A stretch of 13,284 nt of DNA from Caryophanales bacterium (GTDB lineage Bacteria; Bacillota_I; Bacilli_A; Izemoplasmatales; UBA1188), in assembly GCA_020633845.1 (NCBI GenBank), contig JACKCW010000005.1, forward strand, positions 1 to 13,284. The letters are read 5' to 3'. The translations under genes and the position numbers were made by a program. Shown in pieces: positions 7,494 to 13,284 of the stretch (positions within the stretch are counted from its first letter, which is position 1; each line of letters starts with the position of its first letter). The notes under the pieces are model-generated. The model was not told where the DNA came from. It made no database searches and saw only the letters and a program-made list of their open reading frames with translations.

Positions 7494-8756
7494 TTACACA
7501 CTCCTTAAGTAAACCTTTATCTCTTTAGCGTTTCGCAGTTTTAGAACCTCATCGCTCTTTAAAGGAATGGTTTCCATTTCGCCCGGTGTAACTATCTGTT
7601 TAGGTTTTGAATGAATGACTTCGCCGTCAGCCTCGACAACAATTTTGGTCTTTCTATAAACATTGCCTACCCTCATCTTAAGAGTCATCTCGCTGGCATC
7701 GTTATTTTTAAGAATAAACTCAGGCACAACGTATCTAACCCCATCTTCGGCCTTTATTTCGATTCTATCGATTTTTATGTGTTCGGATTCGTTGATATAC
7801 TCTACGGCTTTTTCTCCGGCTTCTTTAGCCTCTAGACTAACAAAATCCACTAAATCATGAACATGAAGGACATTACCGCATTCAAAAATCCCCGGAACAC
7901 TGGTCATAAGATTATCGTCGACATAAGCGCCTCTTGTGATTCTCGATAATGAAACCCCGGCGCCTTTTGCGAGTTCGTTTTCCGGAAGAAGTCCGACCGA
8001 TAAAAGCAAGGTATCACATTTAATTTCTTGAGCTGTTTCCATTTTTGGATTTAAGTGATCGTCAACTTCCGCAATCACAACACTTGTAACTCTGTCTTCG
8101 CCTTTAATATCAACAACGGTATGCGAAAACATAAGCGGAATATCAAAGTCGTTAAGACACTGAACAATATTTCTGTTGAGACCGCTTGAATAAGGCAGGA
8201 GTTCGACTACCGCTTTTACTTTAGCCCCTTCAAAGGTCATTCTTCTAGCCATAATAAGACCGATATCGCCTGAACCAAGTATTACAACTTCTTTACCTGG
8301 CATTAGCCCGTCAATATTAACTAATTTCTGAGCTGTACCCGCGCTATAAATCCCGGAGCCTCTAGATCCGGCGATATTAACGCCACCTCTCGGTCTTTCT
8401 CTGCATCCGCAGGATAAAATAATTGCCTCAGCCTTAATATTTAAAAGACCTTCTTCTTCGTTTAATGCTTTTACTTCCAGGTTTTCTTCTACTCTAATTA
8501 CTGTTGTATTAAGAAGATATTTAATTTGTCTTTCGTTAACTTGATCAATGAATCTTTGCGCATATTCCGGGCCAGTAAGTTCTTCTTTAAAAGTATGAAG
8601 TCCGAATCCGTTATGAATACATTGATTCAAGATACCGCCGAGTTTATCTTCTCTTTCTAGGATTAAAATATCTCTTTCACCTTTATCATAGGCGCTTATG
8701 GCGGCCGCAAGACCGGCCGGTCCGCCGCCGATTATCAGTATTCTTACATTTTTCAT
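7494..8756 (-). CDS. FAD/NAD(P)-dependent oxidoreductase of the glycerol-3-phosphate module
   Basis: The 420-residue flavoprotein of the two-dinucleotide-binding (Pyr_redox_2) type has an FAD fold starting at GGGPAG (10-15), SCGCRERPRG with Cys116 and Cys118, an NAD(P) fold with GSGDIG (161-166), and the FAD-closing segment PGIFECGN (288-295). An extra C-terminal beta-rich part runs from about 330. It lacks the CxxC redox pair placed as in thioredoxin reductase; Cys46, Cys116 and Cys118 are the notable cysteines. Its place between a GlpA-like enzyme and a DUF1667 Fe-S protein matches the Thermotoga-type glycerol cluster. The likely role is to hand electrons from glycerol-3-phosphate oxidation to NAD(P)+ or another soluble carrier; which carrier cannot be told from sequence. 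The ATG overlaps the preceding TAA (TAATG). The nearest Shine-Dalgarno, GGGAGG, is about 13 nt upstream, rather far, so re-initiation after the upstream gene is likely. Confidence 0.82.
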   Translation of the reverse strand: MKNVRILIIGGGPAGLAAAISAYDKGERDILILEREDKLGGILNQCIHNGFGLHTFKEELTGPEYAQRFIDQVNERQIKYLLNTTVIRVEENLEVKALNEEEGLLNIKAEAIILSCGCRERPRGGVNIAGSRGSGIYSAGTAQKLVNIDGLMPGKEVVILGSGDIGLIMARRMTFEGAKVKAVVELLPYSSGLNRNIVQCLNDFDIPLMFSHTVVDIKGEDRVTSVVIAEVDDHLNPKMETAQEIKCDTLLLSVGLLPENELAKGAGVSLSRITRGAYVDDNLMTSVPGIFECGNVLHVHDLVDFVSLEAKEAGEKAVEYINESEHIKIDRIEIKAEDGVRYVVPEFILKNNDASEMTLKMRVGNVYRKTKIVVEADGEVIHSKPKQIVTPGEMETIPLKSDEVLKLRNAKEIKVYLRSV

Positions 8757-10189
8757 TATTCTTTAATCCTCCCTTCAACAACTGGAGAATTCCCGCCCTT
8801 TTTGGTTATTTCTTCTAGACTTAAGCCGAGTTCTTCAGAAAGAATTTCCATAACTCTCGGTGTGCAGAAGCCCATCTGGCATCTTCCCATACCGGCTCTG
8901 ACTCTTCTTTTAATTCCGTCTAGGTCCTTGGCGCCCGGTTTTCTTCTGATTGCCTCTCTGATTTCGGCTTCTGAGACAACCTCACACCTACATACTATAT
9001 GACCGTATTCTTTATTTTCTTTAACCGCTTCTATCAATTCTTCATCAGACATGCTGGAAACATGTTTGATAGCTTTTCTTTTGCCATCAAAATTTGGATT
9101 ATCTTCAAGTGATAAATAATTTTTGATTTCTTTTGCTGCGTAACTGGCGATAGCCGGGCTTGATGCTAAACCCGGGGATTCAATCCCAAGACAATTAAAA
9201 AAGCCGGGAACATCTTTAGCAAACCCTATAACATAGTCGTCCCCCGCTTCATGAGCCCTTAGGCCACTGAACTGAGTTATGATTCCACTCTTGCTTAAGG
9301 ATGGAACAGTTAAAGTCGCTTTCTTCCAAATTTCATCTAATTTTTCATAAGTTGTTGCGACATTGTCTTTATCATTTACATCTGTTGCGCTTGGGCCGAC
9401 AATTAAATTACAATGAGTGGTAGGAGCTACTAATACTCCCTTGCCCATCTTAGTCGGGAGTTGAAAGAGAGTTGCTTTAGTTACACAACCCAAATCCTTA
9501 TCCATTAGGCAATATTCACCTTTTCTAGCAGTTATATGATATTTTATGGACGATATTTGATTGTTAATTGTATCAGCATAGACACCGGCACAGTTTACAA
9601 CTGTACGTCCTTCAAATAATTCTCCTGACACAGTTTTAACTTCAAAAATATCTCCGACTTTATTTATTGATTCAACTTCTTTTTCAAAACTAAATTCTAC
9701 CCCGTTTTTATAGGCATTTTCTGCCATAGCTATGCACATTTCATAAGGAGATGCAATGCCGGATGTTCTGGCAAAAAGACCCATAACTACGTCTTTTGAT
9801 ACCGATGGTTCGATTTTTCTAATTTCATCACCTGACAAAATGGAACATCCTTCTACCCCGTTTTTCTTCGCCTTTTCCATAAGCTCTTCTAGTCCTATTT
9901 TTCCGTCTTCACTAAAAGACAGGACGAAAGCTCCGTTACGCCCGAAAGGGAAATCCAATTCTTTTGAAAGGGCAGGATACATCTTGGCGCCTTCAACATT
10001 AAATTTCGCTTTTAAACTTCCGGGTGCCGCGTCATATCCGGCATGGATAATCCCGGAATTAGCTTTTGTCGTGCCACAGGCTACATCGTTTTTTCTTTCA
10101 AGCACAAGAATTTTCGCTTTTGATTTGGATAATTCTCTGGCGACGCTTGAACCGATGATACCGGCGCCGATAATAATACAGTCATACAT
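8756..10189 (-). CDS. GlpA-like FAD-dependent glycerol-3-phosphate dehydrogenase with C-terminal BFD [2Fe-2S] domain
   Basis: The 477-residue enzyme is expected to oxidise sn-glycerol-3-phosphate to dihydroxyacetone phosphate. The N-terminal DAO-type FAD fold starts with GAGIIG (8-13) and has GTTKANSGIIHAGYD (39-53), typical of the GlpA/LhgO branch, then SGLRAHE (308-314) and a closing GIESPGLASSPAIA segment (335-348). From about 397 a BFD-like domain carries Cys400, Cys402, Cys437 and Cys442 (CRCE and CQMGFC), the ligands for a [2Fe-2S] cluster. There is no membrane segment, so unlike E. coli GlpABC it has no visible membrane anchor. The ATG lies 5 nt after the coaD stop, with AAGGAAGCGAG overlapping the coaD end. 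A related 2-hydroxyacid (2-hydroxyglutarate) oxidase activity is possible from sequence alone. The adjoining glpK makes glycerol-3-phosphate the best substrate. Confidence 0.86.
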   Translation of the reverse strand: MYDCIIIGAGIIGSSVARELSKSKAKILVLERKNDVACGTTKANSGIIHAGYDAAPGSLKAKFNVEGAKMYPALSKELDFPFGRNGAFVLSFSEDGKIGLEELMEKAKKNGVEGCSILSGDEIRKIEPSVSKDVVMGLFARTSGIASPYEMCIAMAENAYKNGVEFSFEKEVESINKVGDIFEVKTVSGELFEGRTVVNCAGVYADTINNQISSIKYHITARKGEYCLMDKDLGCVTKATLFQLPTKMGKGVLVAPTTHCNLIVGPSATDVNDKDNVATTYEKLDEIWKKATLTVPSLSKSGIITQFSGLRAHEAGDDYVIGFAKDVPGFFNCLGIESPGLASSPAIASYAAKEIKNYLSLEDNPNFDGKRKAIKHVSSMSDEELIEAVKENKEYGHIVCRCEVVSEAEIREAIRRKPGAKDLDGIKRRVRAGMGRCQMGFCTPRVMEILSEELGLSLEEITKKGGNSPVVEGRIKE

Positions 10190-10194
10190 TATAA

Positions 10195-10677
10195 TTACTC
10201 GCTTCCTTTCAAATGCTCTATATAATTATATATTTCCTCTGGAACTAGTTTAGAGTAATCGCACTTATAGCCGATTAATTCTCTAACAATTGATGATGAA
10301 ATGTGTGATTCGTCGATATTAGTCATCACAAGAACAGTTTCGATAGATTTATCTAAATAAAGGTTAGTGTTGTTAACCTCAAATTCAAATTCAAAATCTG
10401 ATGATGACCTAAGGCCTCTTAAAATAAAACCGGCATTATATTTATGACAAGCGTTGATCGTAAGCCCGTCTTCGGCCACAACTGAAACGTTAGGATATTT
10501 TTTCAAGGCTTTTTCTGCCATTTTTAAACGATCTTCTTTAGAAAACATTGGTTTTTTTACGGCATTTTCCAAAATACAAACATATAGTTTATCGAAAAGA
10601 TGACTCCCCTTTTCGATAACGCCGATATGGCCTTTGGTTAAAGGATCGAATGATCCGGGATATAAACCTATTTTCAT
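10195..10677 (-). CDS. coaD: Phosphopantetheine adenylyltransferase
   Basis: Transfers AMP from ATP to 4'-phosphopantetheine to give dephospho-CoA, the fourth step of CoA synthesis from pantothenate. The length, 160 residues, is normal for a bacterial CoaD. The nucleotidyltransferase motifs are intact: GSFDP (8-12), TKGH (14-17), RGLRS (87-91) and the second ATP motif SSSIVRE (127-133). The ATG overlaps the rsmD TGA as ATGA (4 nt), with AGGAG/AAGGAA just upstream inside rsmD. The rsmD-coaD pair is common in Gram-positive bacteria. Here the glycerol genes follow after only 5 nt with no terminator. Confidence 0.97.
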   Translation of the reverse strand: MKIGLYPGSFDPLTKGHIGVIEKGSHLFDKLYVCILENAVKKPMFSKEDRLKMAEKALKKYPNVSVVAEDGLTINACHKYNAGFILRGLRSSSDFEFEFEVNNTNLYLDKSIETVLVMTNIDESHISSSIVRELIGYKCDYSKLVPEEIYNYIEHLKGSE

Positions 10678-11225
10678 TTCCTTTCTCCTTTATATTTTAG
10701 GATTACGAAACGGGAAGCGGCGCCGAACTTATTCTTTATCACGTCGAACCCCTCCGGAATAAATTCCATGTCTCTTGGCGTTTCAAGAACCATTAGAGCA
10801 TCTTTTTTTAGCATATCTTTTATAAGAAGATATTTAACTATTCCTGGTAATTCCTCACTTATTTTATAGGGAGGGTCTAAAAGAACTAAATCGAACTTTA
10901 TATTATCGTATTTTTTGAGGAATGCCTTAAAATCGCCGTTATACGTAGTAGCATTCTCAATTTTCAAATTCTTAATATTGTCTTTCAAACATTCATAGGT
11001 ATTCGGTGATAACTCACAAAAATATCCGTACTTCATACCTCTTGATAAAGCTTCAATTCCTAGAGAACCAGTTCCCGCAAAAAGATCAAGAACGATTCCT
11101 CCATTAAAAAACTGCCCGAGTGAATTAAAAACCATTTCCTTGTTTTTATCAGTTGTCGGGCGAGTATTATCATCAATTACCGCTTTTAAAAGACGCGAAC
11201 GGTATACTCCGGCTATTACTCTCAT
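10674..11225 (-). CDS. rsmD: 16S rRNA (guanine-966-N2)-methyltransferase
   Basis: Methylates G966 (E. coli numbering) of 16S rRNA during small-subunit assembly, using S-adenosylmethionine. The protein has 183 residues from the chosen start. It begins MRVIAG like most RsmD proteins and has RPTTDK (22-27), the SAM motif LDLFAGTGS (46-54) and the catalytic DPPY (117-120). A longer reading frame starts at 11246. However, the ribosome binding site GAAAGGA lies inside that extension, 9 nt before the ATG at 11225, and the family start fits the shorter form. It heads the minus-strand unit behind a divergent promoter, and its TGA overlaps the coaD ATG. Confidence 0.94.
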   Translation of the reverse strand: MRVIAGVYRSRLLKAVIDDNTRPTTDKNKEMVFNSLGQFFNGGIVLDLFAGTGSLGIEALSRGMKYGYFCELSPNTYECLKDNIKNLKIENATTYNGDFKAFLKKYDNIKFDLVLLDPPYKISEELPGIVKYLLIKDMLKKDALMVLETPRDMEFIPEGFDVIKNKFGAASRFVILKYKGERK

Positions 11226-11242
11226 TGATATATTTCCTTTCA

Positions 11243-11262
11243 ACATATATTAACATATATGT
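11243..11262. repeat. Tandem ACATATAT repeats in the rsmD leader
   Basis: ACATATAT occurs at 11243-11250 and again at 11253-11260, and the second copy extends into the palindrome ACATATATGT (11253-11262). They lie between the rsmD promoter -10 and its ribosome binding site. This is a possible operator or simply AT-rich leader. Confidence 0.4.
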
Positions 11263-11269
11263 CGATAAA

Positions 11270-11298
11270 ATTAAAGAATATAATCTTCCTTTAGTCAC
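11270..11298 (-). promoter_or_regulatory. Probable promoter of the rsmD-coaD-glycerol unit
   Basis: On the minus strand, -35 GTGACT (11298-11293) and -10 TTTAAT (11275-11270) are 17 nt apart, about 44 nt before the rsmD ATG. It is the only reasonable promoter I see upstream of the six genes. Confidence 0.5.
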
Positions 11299-11300
11299 GT

Positions 11301-11321
11301 TTGCTTAATTTAAAAAAGCAA
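11301..11321. repeat. Inverted repeat between the divergent promoters
   Basis: TTGCTT (11301-11306) and AAGCAA (11316-11321) are exact inverted arms around a 9-nt A/T spacer. The dyad is just upstream of the rsmD -35 and about 27 nt upstream of the -35 of the plus-strand promoter, a position where one regulator could act on both. No known operator consensus is recognised. Confidence 0.4.
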
Positions 11322-11347
11322 CCTTTTTATAGCATTATTATTTTTTC

Positions 11348-11376
11348 TTTAATTTCTTCCTTTAATACGCTATAAT
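11348..11376 (+). promoter_or_regulatory. Promoter of the tandem E2-like genes
   Basis: A perfect -10 TATAAT (11371-11376) lies 25 nt before the ATG, with a weak -35 TTTAAT (11348-11353) at 17 nt spacing. AAGGAG (11389-11394) follows, 7 nt before the start codon. Confidence 0.68.
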
Positions 11377-11401
11377 TTATATATATTTAAGGAGATTTTG
11401 T

Positions 11402-12346
11402 ATGTTTGGGATGCGACCCGATGGGAAACGAGTTAAATATTTAAATGGCTTCTACACAATTATTCCGATTGTAATGAAGAAAAGATACGATTCAATGAAT
11501 CAAATTACAATCGCCATCGAACTAGATAATTTGGATAGTTTTATAAAAGAACAGATGGAAAAAACCGGAATAATATATTCATATATGGACATCATCGCTG
11601 CAGCTTTAATCAGAACGATATGTTTAAGACCGGAGTTAAATCGTTTTGTAGTTAATTCGAGAATCTATCAGCGCGAGGGAATATATTATTCTCTTGCTGT
11701 TCAAAAAACTTTAAAGAAAGGCGCGGAATCTAACGAAACCACTATTAAAACCAAATACACAGGTGAAGAATCAATTCAAGAAATTCATAACATAATAGAC
11801 GCTAAAATCAGAGAAGCAAAACATGTCGAGGCCGAAACAAGCACTGATAGAACCGCAAGAATCTTAACAAGTGTTCCGACATTTATTATGATACCTCTTG
11901 TAAACTTTGTTTTATGGCTCGATAAACATGGTATACTTCCAAAAGCCGTTCTCGATACTTCTCCTTTTCATACTACTTTCTTTATAACAGATATGCGATC
12001 GATTAAGCTTCCGACTTTGCATCATCACGTGTATGACTTCGGAACCACCGGAATTTTCTTATCGACCGGAACGGACGAATATCAGCCGTCATATGATAAA
12101 GAAGGAAACCTAATACATAAGCATATTATGAAAATTGCAGTGGTTATGGATGAAAGATTCTGTGACGGATATTACTTTGCTAATTCATTCCGTCTCTTCC
12201 AAAAAATACTTAAGAATCCAAGTTATCTTCTTTCAAGACTTGAACCTGAAGAAGTGCCACTAACGGAAGATGAGAAACATGCAAAAGAAAAACGCATAAA
12301 AAAAGAAAATAAAAGAAATGAAAGGAACACAAAAGCAGACAAATAA
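11402..12346 (+). CDS. E2 catalytic-domain-like (2-oxoacid dehydrogenase acyltransferase/CAT fold) protein, first of a tandem pair
   Basis: The 314-residue protein resembles the catalytic domain of 2-oxoacid dehydrogenase E2 proteins. The core pattern is present: conserved LRPELNRFVVN (75-85), FHTTFFITDMRS (189-200) at the place of the E2 FTISNLG segment, HHHVYDFGTTGIF (207-219), and near the end DERFCDGYYFANSF (250-263) followed by ILKNPSYLL (269-277), matching the E2 DHRVVDGA...ENPxxLL ending. There is no lipoyl domain and no E1/E3-binding domain, so it is not a working dehydrogenase-complex E2. In the DHRxxDG motif the catalytic His is Glu251, while Asp255 is kept. A hydrophobic stretch (about 153-172) is unusual for this fold and may contact membrane. 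The tail from about 288 is highly charged. RBS and promoter are good. Function unknown: a CAT-like acyltransferase with altered chemistry, or a structural or binding role. Confidence 0.72.
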   Translation: MFGMRPDGKRVKYLNGFYTIIPIVMKKRYDSMNQITIAIELDNLDSFIKEQMEKTGIIYSYMDIIAAALIRTICLRPELNRFVVNSRIYQREGIYYSLAVQKTLKKGAESNETTIKTKYTGEESIQEIHNIIDAKIREAKHVEAETSTDRTARILTSVPTFIMIPLVNFVLWLDKHGILPKAVLDTSPFHTTFFITDMRSIKLPTLHHHVYDFGTTGIFLSTGTDEYQPSYDKEGNLIHKHIMKIAVVMDERFCDGYYFANSFRLFQKILKNPSYLLSRLEPEEVPLTEDEKHAKEKRIKKENKRNERNTKADK

Positions 12347-12361
12347 TATATCTGCTTTTGT
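12329..12361 (+). terminator. Hairpin spanning the stop codon between the tandem paralogues (partial terminator or RNA stabiliser)
   Basis: An exact 11-bp inverted repeat, ACAAAAGCAGA (12329-12339) with TCTGCTTTTGT (12351-12361), encloses the TAA stop (12344-12346) in its 11-nt loop. The 3' arm ends in TTTTGT then TATATAAGG. The T-run is short and inside the stem, so termination is probably weak and would let some transcripts continue into the second gene. Confidence 0.55.
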
Positions 12362-12378
12362 TATATAAGGTGAATAAT

Positions 12379-13284
12379 ATGTTCGGAAAAAGACCTGACG
12401 GCAAGTTAGTTAGAACTCATGACGGAATATACACATTAATGCCTCATGTAATGAATAAAAGAGACGATTCAATGAATATGGTCGAATTTGATGTCGACAT
12501 GGATGACCTCGACCAATTTATAAAAAAAGCCCAAGAAGAGACGGGAATCGTTTATAGTTATTTAGAAATTTTAGTTTCTGCGGTTGTTAGAACAATATAC
12601 TTAAGACCTGATTTAAACAGATTTGTCGTAAATAGGAGAATCTACCAAAGAGACGGAATATACTTTTCGATGGTTGTACAAAAATCTCTTAAAAAAGGTT
12701 ATGAATCAAACGAAACTGGACTTAAATTCCGTTTTGAAGGTAATGAGTCATTAGACTATGTTCACGAAGTAGTGGATAAAGGAATAAGAGAAAGCAAAAA
12801 TAATGATCGAGATAATGATATAGATGATTTTTCCAAAAAACTAGCCTCTATGCCTTTCTTCCTGATGAGTATGCTCGTGCATATGATAAAATTTTTGGAT
12901 CGTTATGGACTTCTTCCCAAAAAAGTCATTGATATTATGCCTTTTCATACAACATTCTTCATAACAAATATGCGGTCGGTAAAAACTCCGGCGATATACC
13001 ATCATGTATATAACTTTGGAACTACCGGTCTTTTCTTATCAACCGGAACTGAAAAGTTGGAACCACAAAAAGATAAAGATGACAATGTAACTTTTAAAAG
13101 AGTAATGCCAGTTAAGTTCGTGTCAGACGAAAGATTCTGTGACGGTTATTACTTCGCAACCTCTCTTAGAATGCTTCAAAGAATTCTTCATAATCCAAAA
13201 GTTCTTTTAACTCCGCTTCCAAGACCGGAAAGAGAACTCACAAAAAAAGAACTAAAAGAAAAGAAAAAAACCGAAAAGAAAATC
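12379..13284 (+). CDS. E2 catalytic-domain-like protein, second of the tandem pair (3' end beyond window)
   Basis: The open frame from ATG 12379 runs through the window end (302 codons, no stop seen). It aligns with the preceding gene product without gaps over all 302 residues, about 161 identical (53%) by hand count, so the pair arose by tandem duplication and has since diverged. Shared landmarks are MFGxRPDGK at the start, LRPDLNRFVVN (75-85), FHTTFFITNMRS (189-200), HHVYNFGTTG (208-217) and DERFCDGYYFA (250-260). Glu again replaces the catalytic His and Asp255 is retained. The most variable stretch is about 141-155, a linker. The tail from about 285 is Lys/Glu-rich and probably near its end, since the sister protein stops at 314. 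AAGGTGA lies 6 nt before the ATG, only 32 nt after the first gene. No lipoyl domain is present. Confidence 0.75.
   Translation, partial: MFGKRPDGKLVRTHDGIYTLMPHVMNKRDDSMNMVEFDVDMDDLDQFIKKAQEETGIVYSYLEILVSAVVRTIYLRPDLNRFVVNRRIYQRDGIYFSMVVQKSLKKGYESNETGLKFRFEGNESLDYVHEVVDKGIRESKNNDRDNDIDDFSKKLASMPFFLMSMLVHMIKFLDRYGLLPKKVIDIMPFHTTFFITNMRSVKTPAIYHHVYNFGTTGLFLSTGTEKLEPQKDKDDNVTFKRVMPVKFVSDERFCDGYYFATSLRMLQRILHNPKVLLTPLPRPERELTKKELKEKKKTEKKI

Noticed and set aside
10225..10230. TATAAT on the minus strand within coaD, as internal promoter of the glycerol genes
   Set aside because: The -10 match is good, but no acceptable -35 or TGn extension precedes it, and the bases are explained by Ile/Tyr/Asn codons of CoaD.
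9756..10253. 165-residue plus-strand open frame across the GlpA-like and coaD genes
   Set aside because: It is antisense to two well-supported enzymes and spans their junction; its composition is that of a shadow frame.
11226..11246. Longer RsmD with seven extra N-terminal residues
   Set aside because: The ribosome binding site falls inside the extension, and the family starts at MRVIAG, so the ATG at 11225 is preferred.
11402..12346. Annotation as a genuine pyruvate dehydrogenase E2 subunit
   Set aside because: Lipoyl and E1/E3-binding domains are missing, the catalytic His is Glu, and no E1 or E3 gene is nearby.
12210..12404. 64-residue minus-strand open frame at the paralogue junction
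   Set aside because: It is antisense to coding sequence on both sides and its Phe/Leu-rich product is the expected mirror of Lys/Glu-rich tails.

Overview
The window looks like a chromosome segment from an AT-rich Gram-positive-type bacterium (Bacillota, or a Mycoplasmatota relative that uses the standard code). The evidence is AAGGAG-type ribosome binding sites, extended -10 promoters, intrinsic terminators with T-runs, a lipoprotein in place of outer-membrane proteins, and tightly overlapping genes. TGA is used as a stop (for example at the ends of rsmD and the DUF1667 gene) and tryptophan is TGG, which argues against Mycoplasma/Spiroplasma code usage. Genus cannot be read from the sequence.

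Layout. Almost everything up to 11.2 kb is on the minus strand. At the left edge is the possible start of a small membrane-protein gene (1-66). Next comes a single-gene unit for a GPH-type (MelB-like) MFS transporter (268-1722) with its own promoter and terminator. A two-gene unit follows: a large secreted lipoprotein of A-B-A-B-A domain plan (2910-5330) and an MscS-type mechanosensitive channel (1843-2898). A tRNA-Arg(UCU) gene with its own strong promoter and terminator lies at 5485-5561.

The central block (5642-11225) is a six-gene unit read right to left: rsmD, coaD, a GlpA-like FAD enzyme with a C-terminal [2Fe-2S] BFD domain, a second FAD/NAD oxidoreductase, a small four-cysteine DUF1667 protein, and glpK. 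Gaps are 5 nt or less, or genes overlap by 1-4 nt, and one terminator follows glpK. GlpK makes glycerol-3-phosphate. The three redox proteins most likely oxidise it to dihydroxyacetone phosphate and pass the electrons through flavin and iron-sulfur centres to a soluble acceptor, because no membrane-anchoring GlpC and no oxygen-reducing GlpO is encoded here. rsmD and coaD are housekeeping genes that have come to head this unit.

At 11.23-11.40 kb a divergent promoter region separates that unit from plus-strand genes: two tandem paralogues (11402-12346, and 12379 to the window end). They resemble the catalytic domain of 2-oxoacid dehydrogenase E2/chloramphenicol acetyltransferase but have no lipoyl domain and have glutamate in place of the catalytic histidine. 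They are about 53% identical by hand count, without gaps, over the 302 residues visible in both.

The strongest candidates for new biology are the three-component glycerol-3-phosphate oxidation module, in which DUF1667 resembles a stand-alone Fe-S domain of the molybdopterin oxidoreductase type, and the tandem E2-like pair lacking the active-site histidine.
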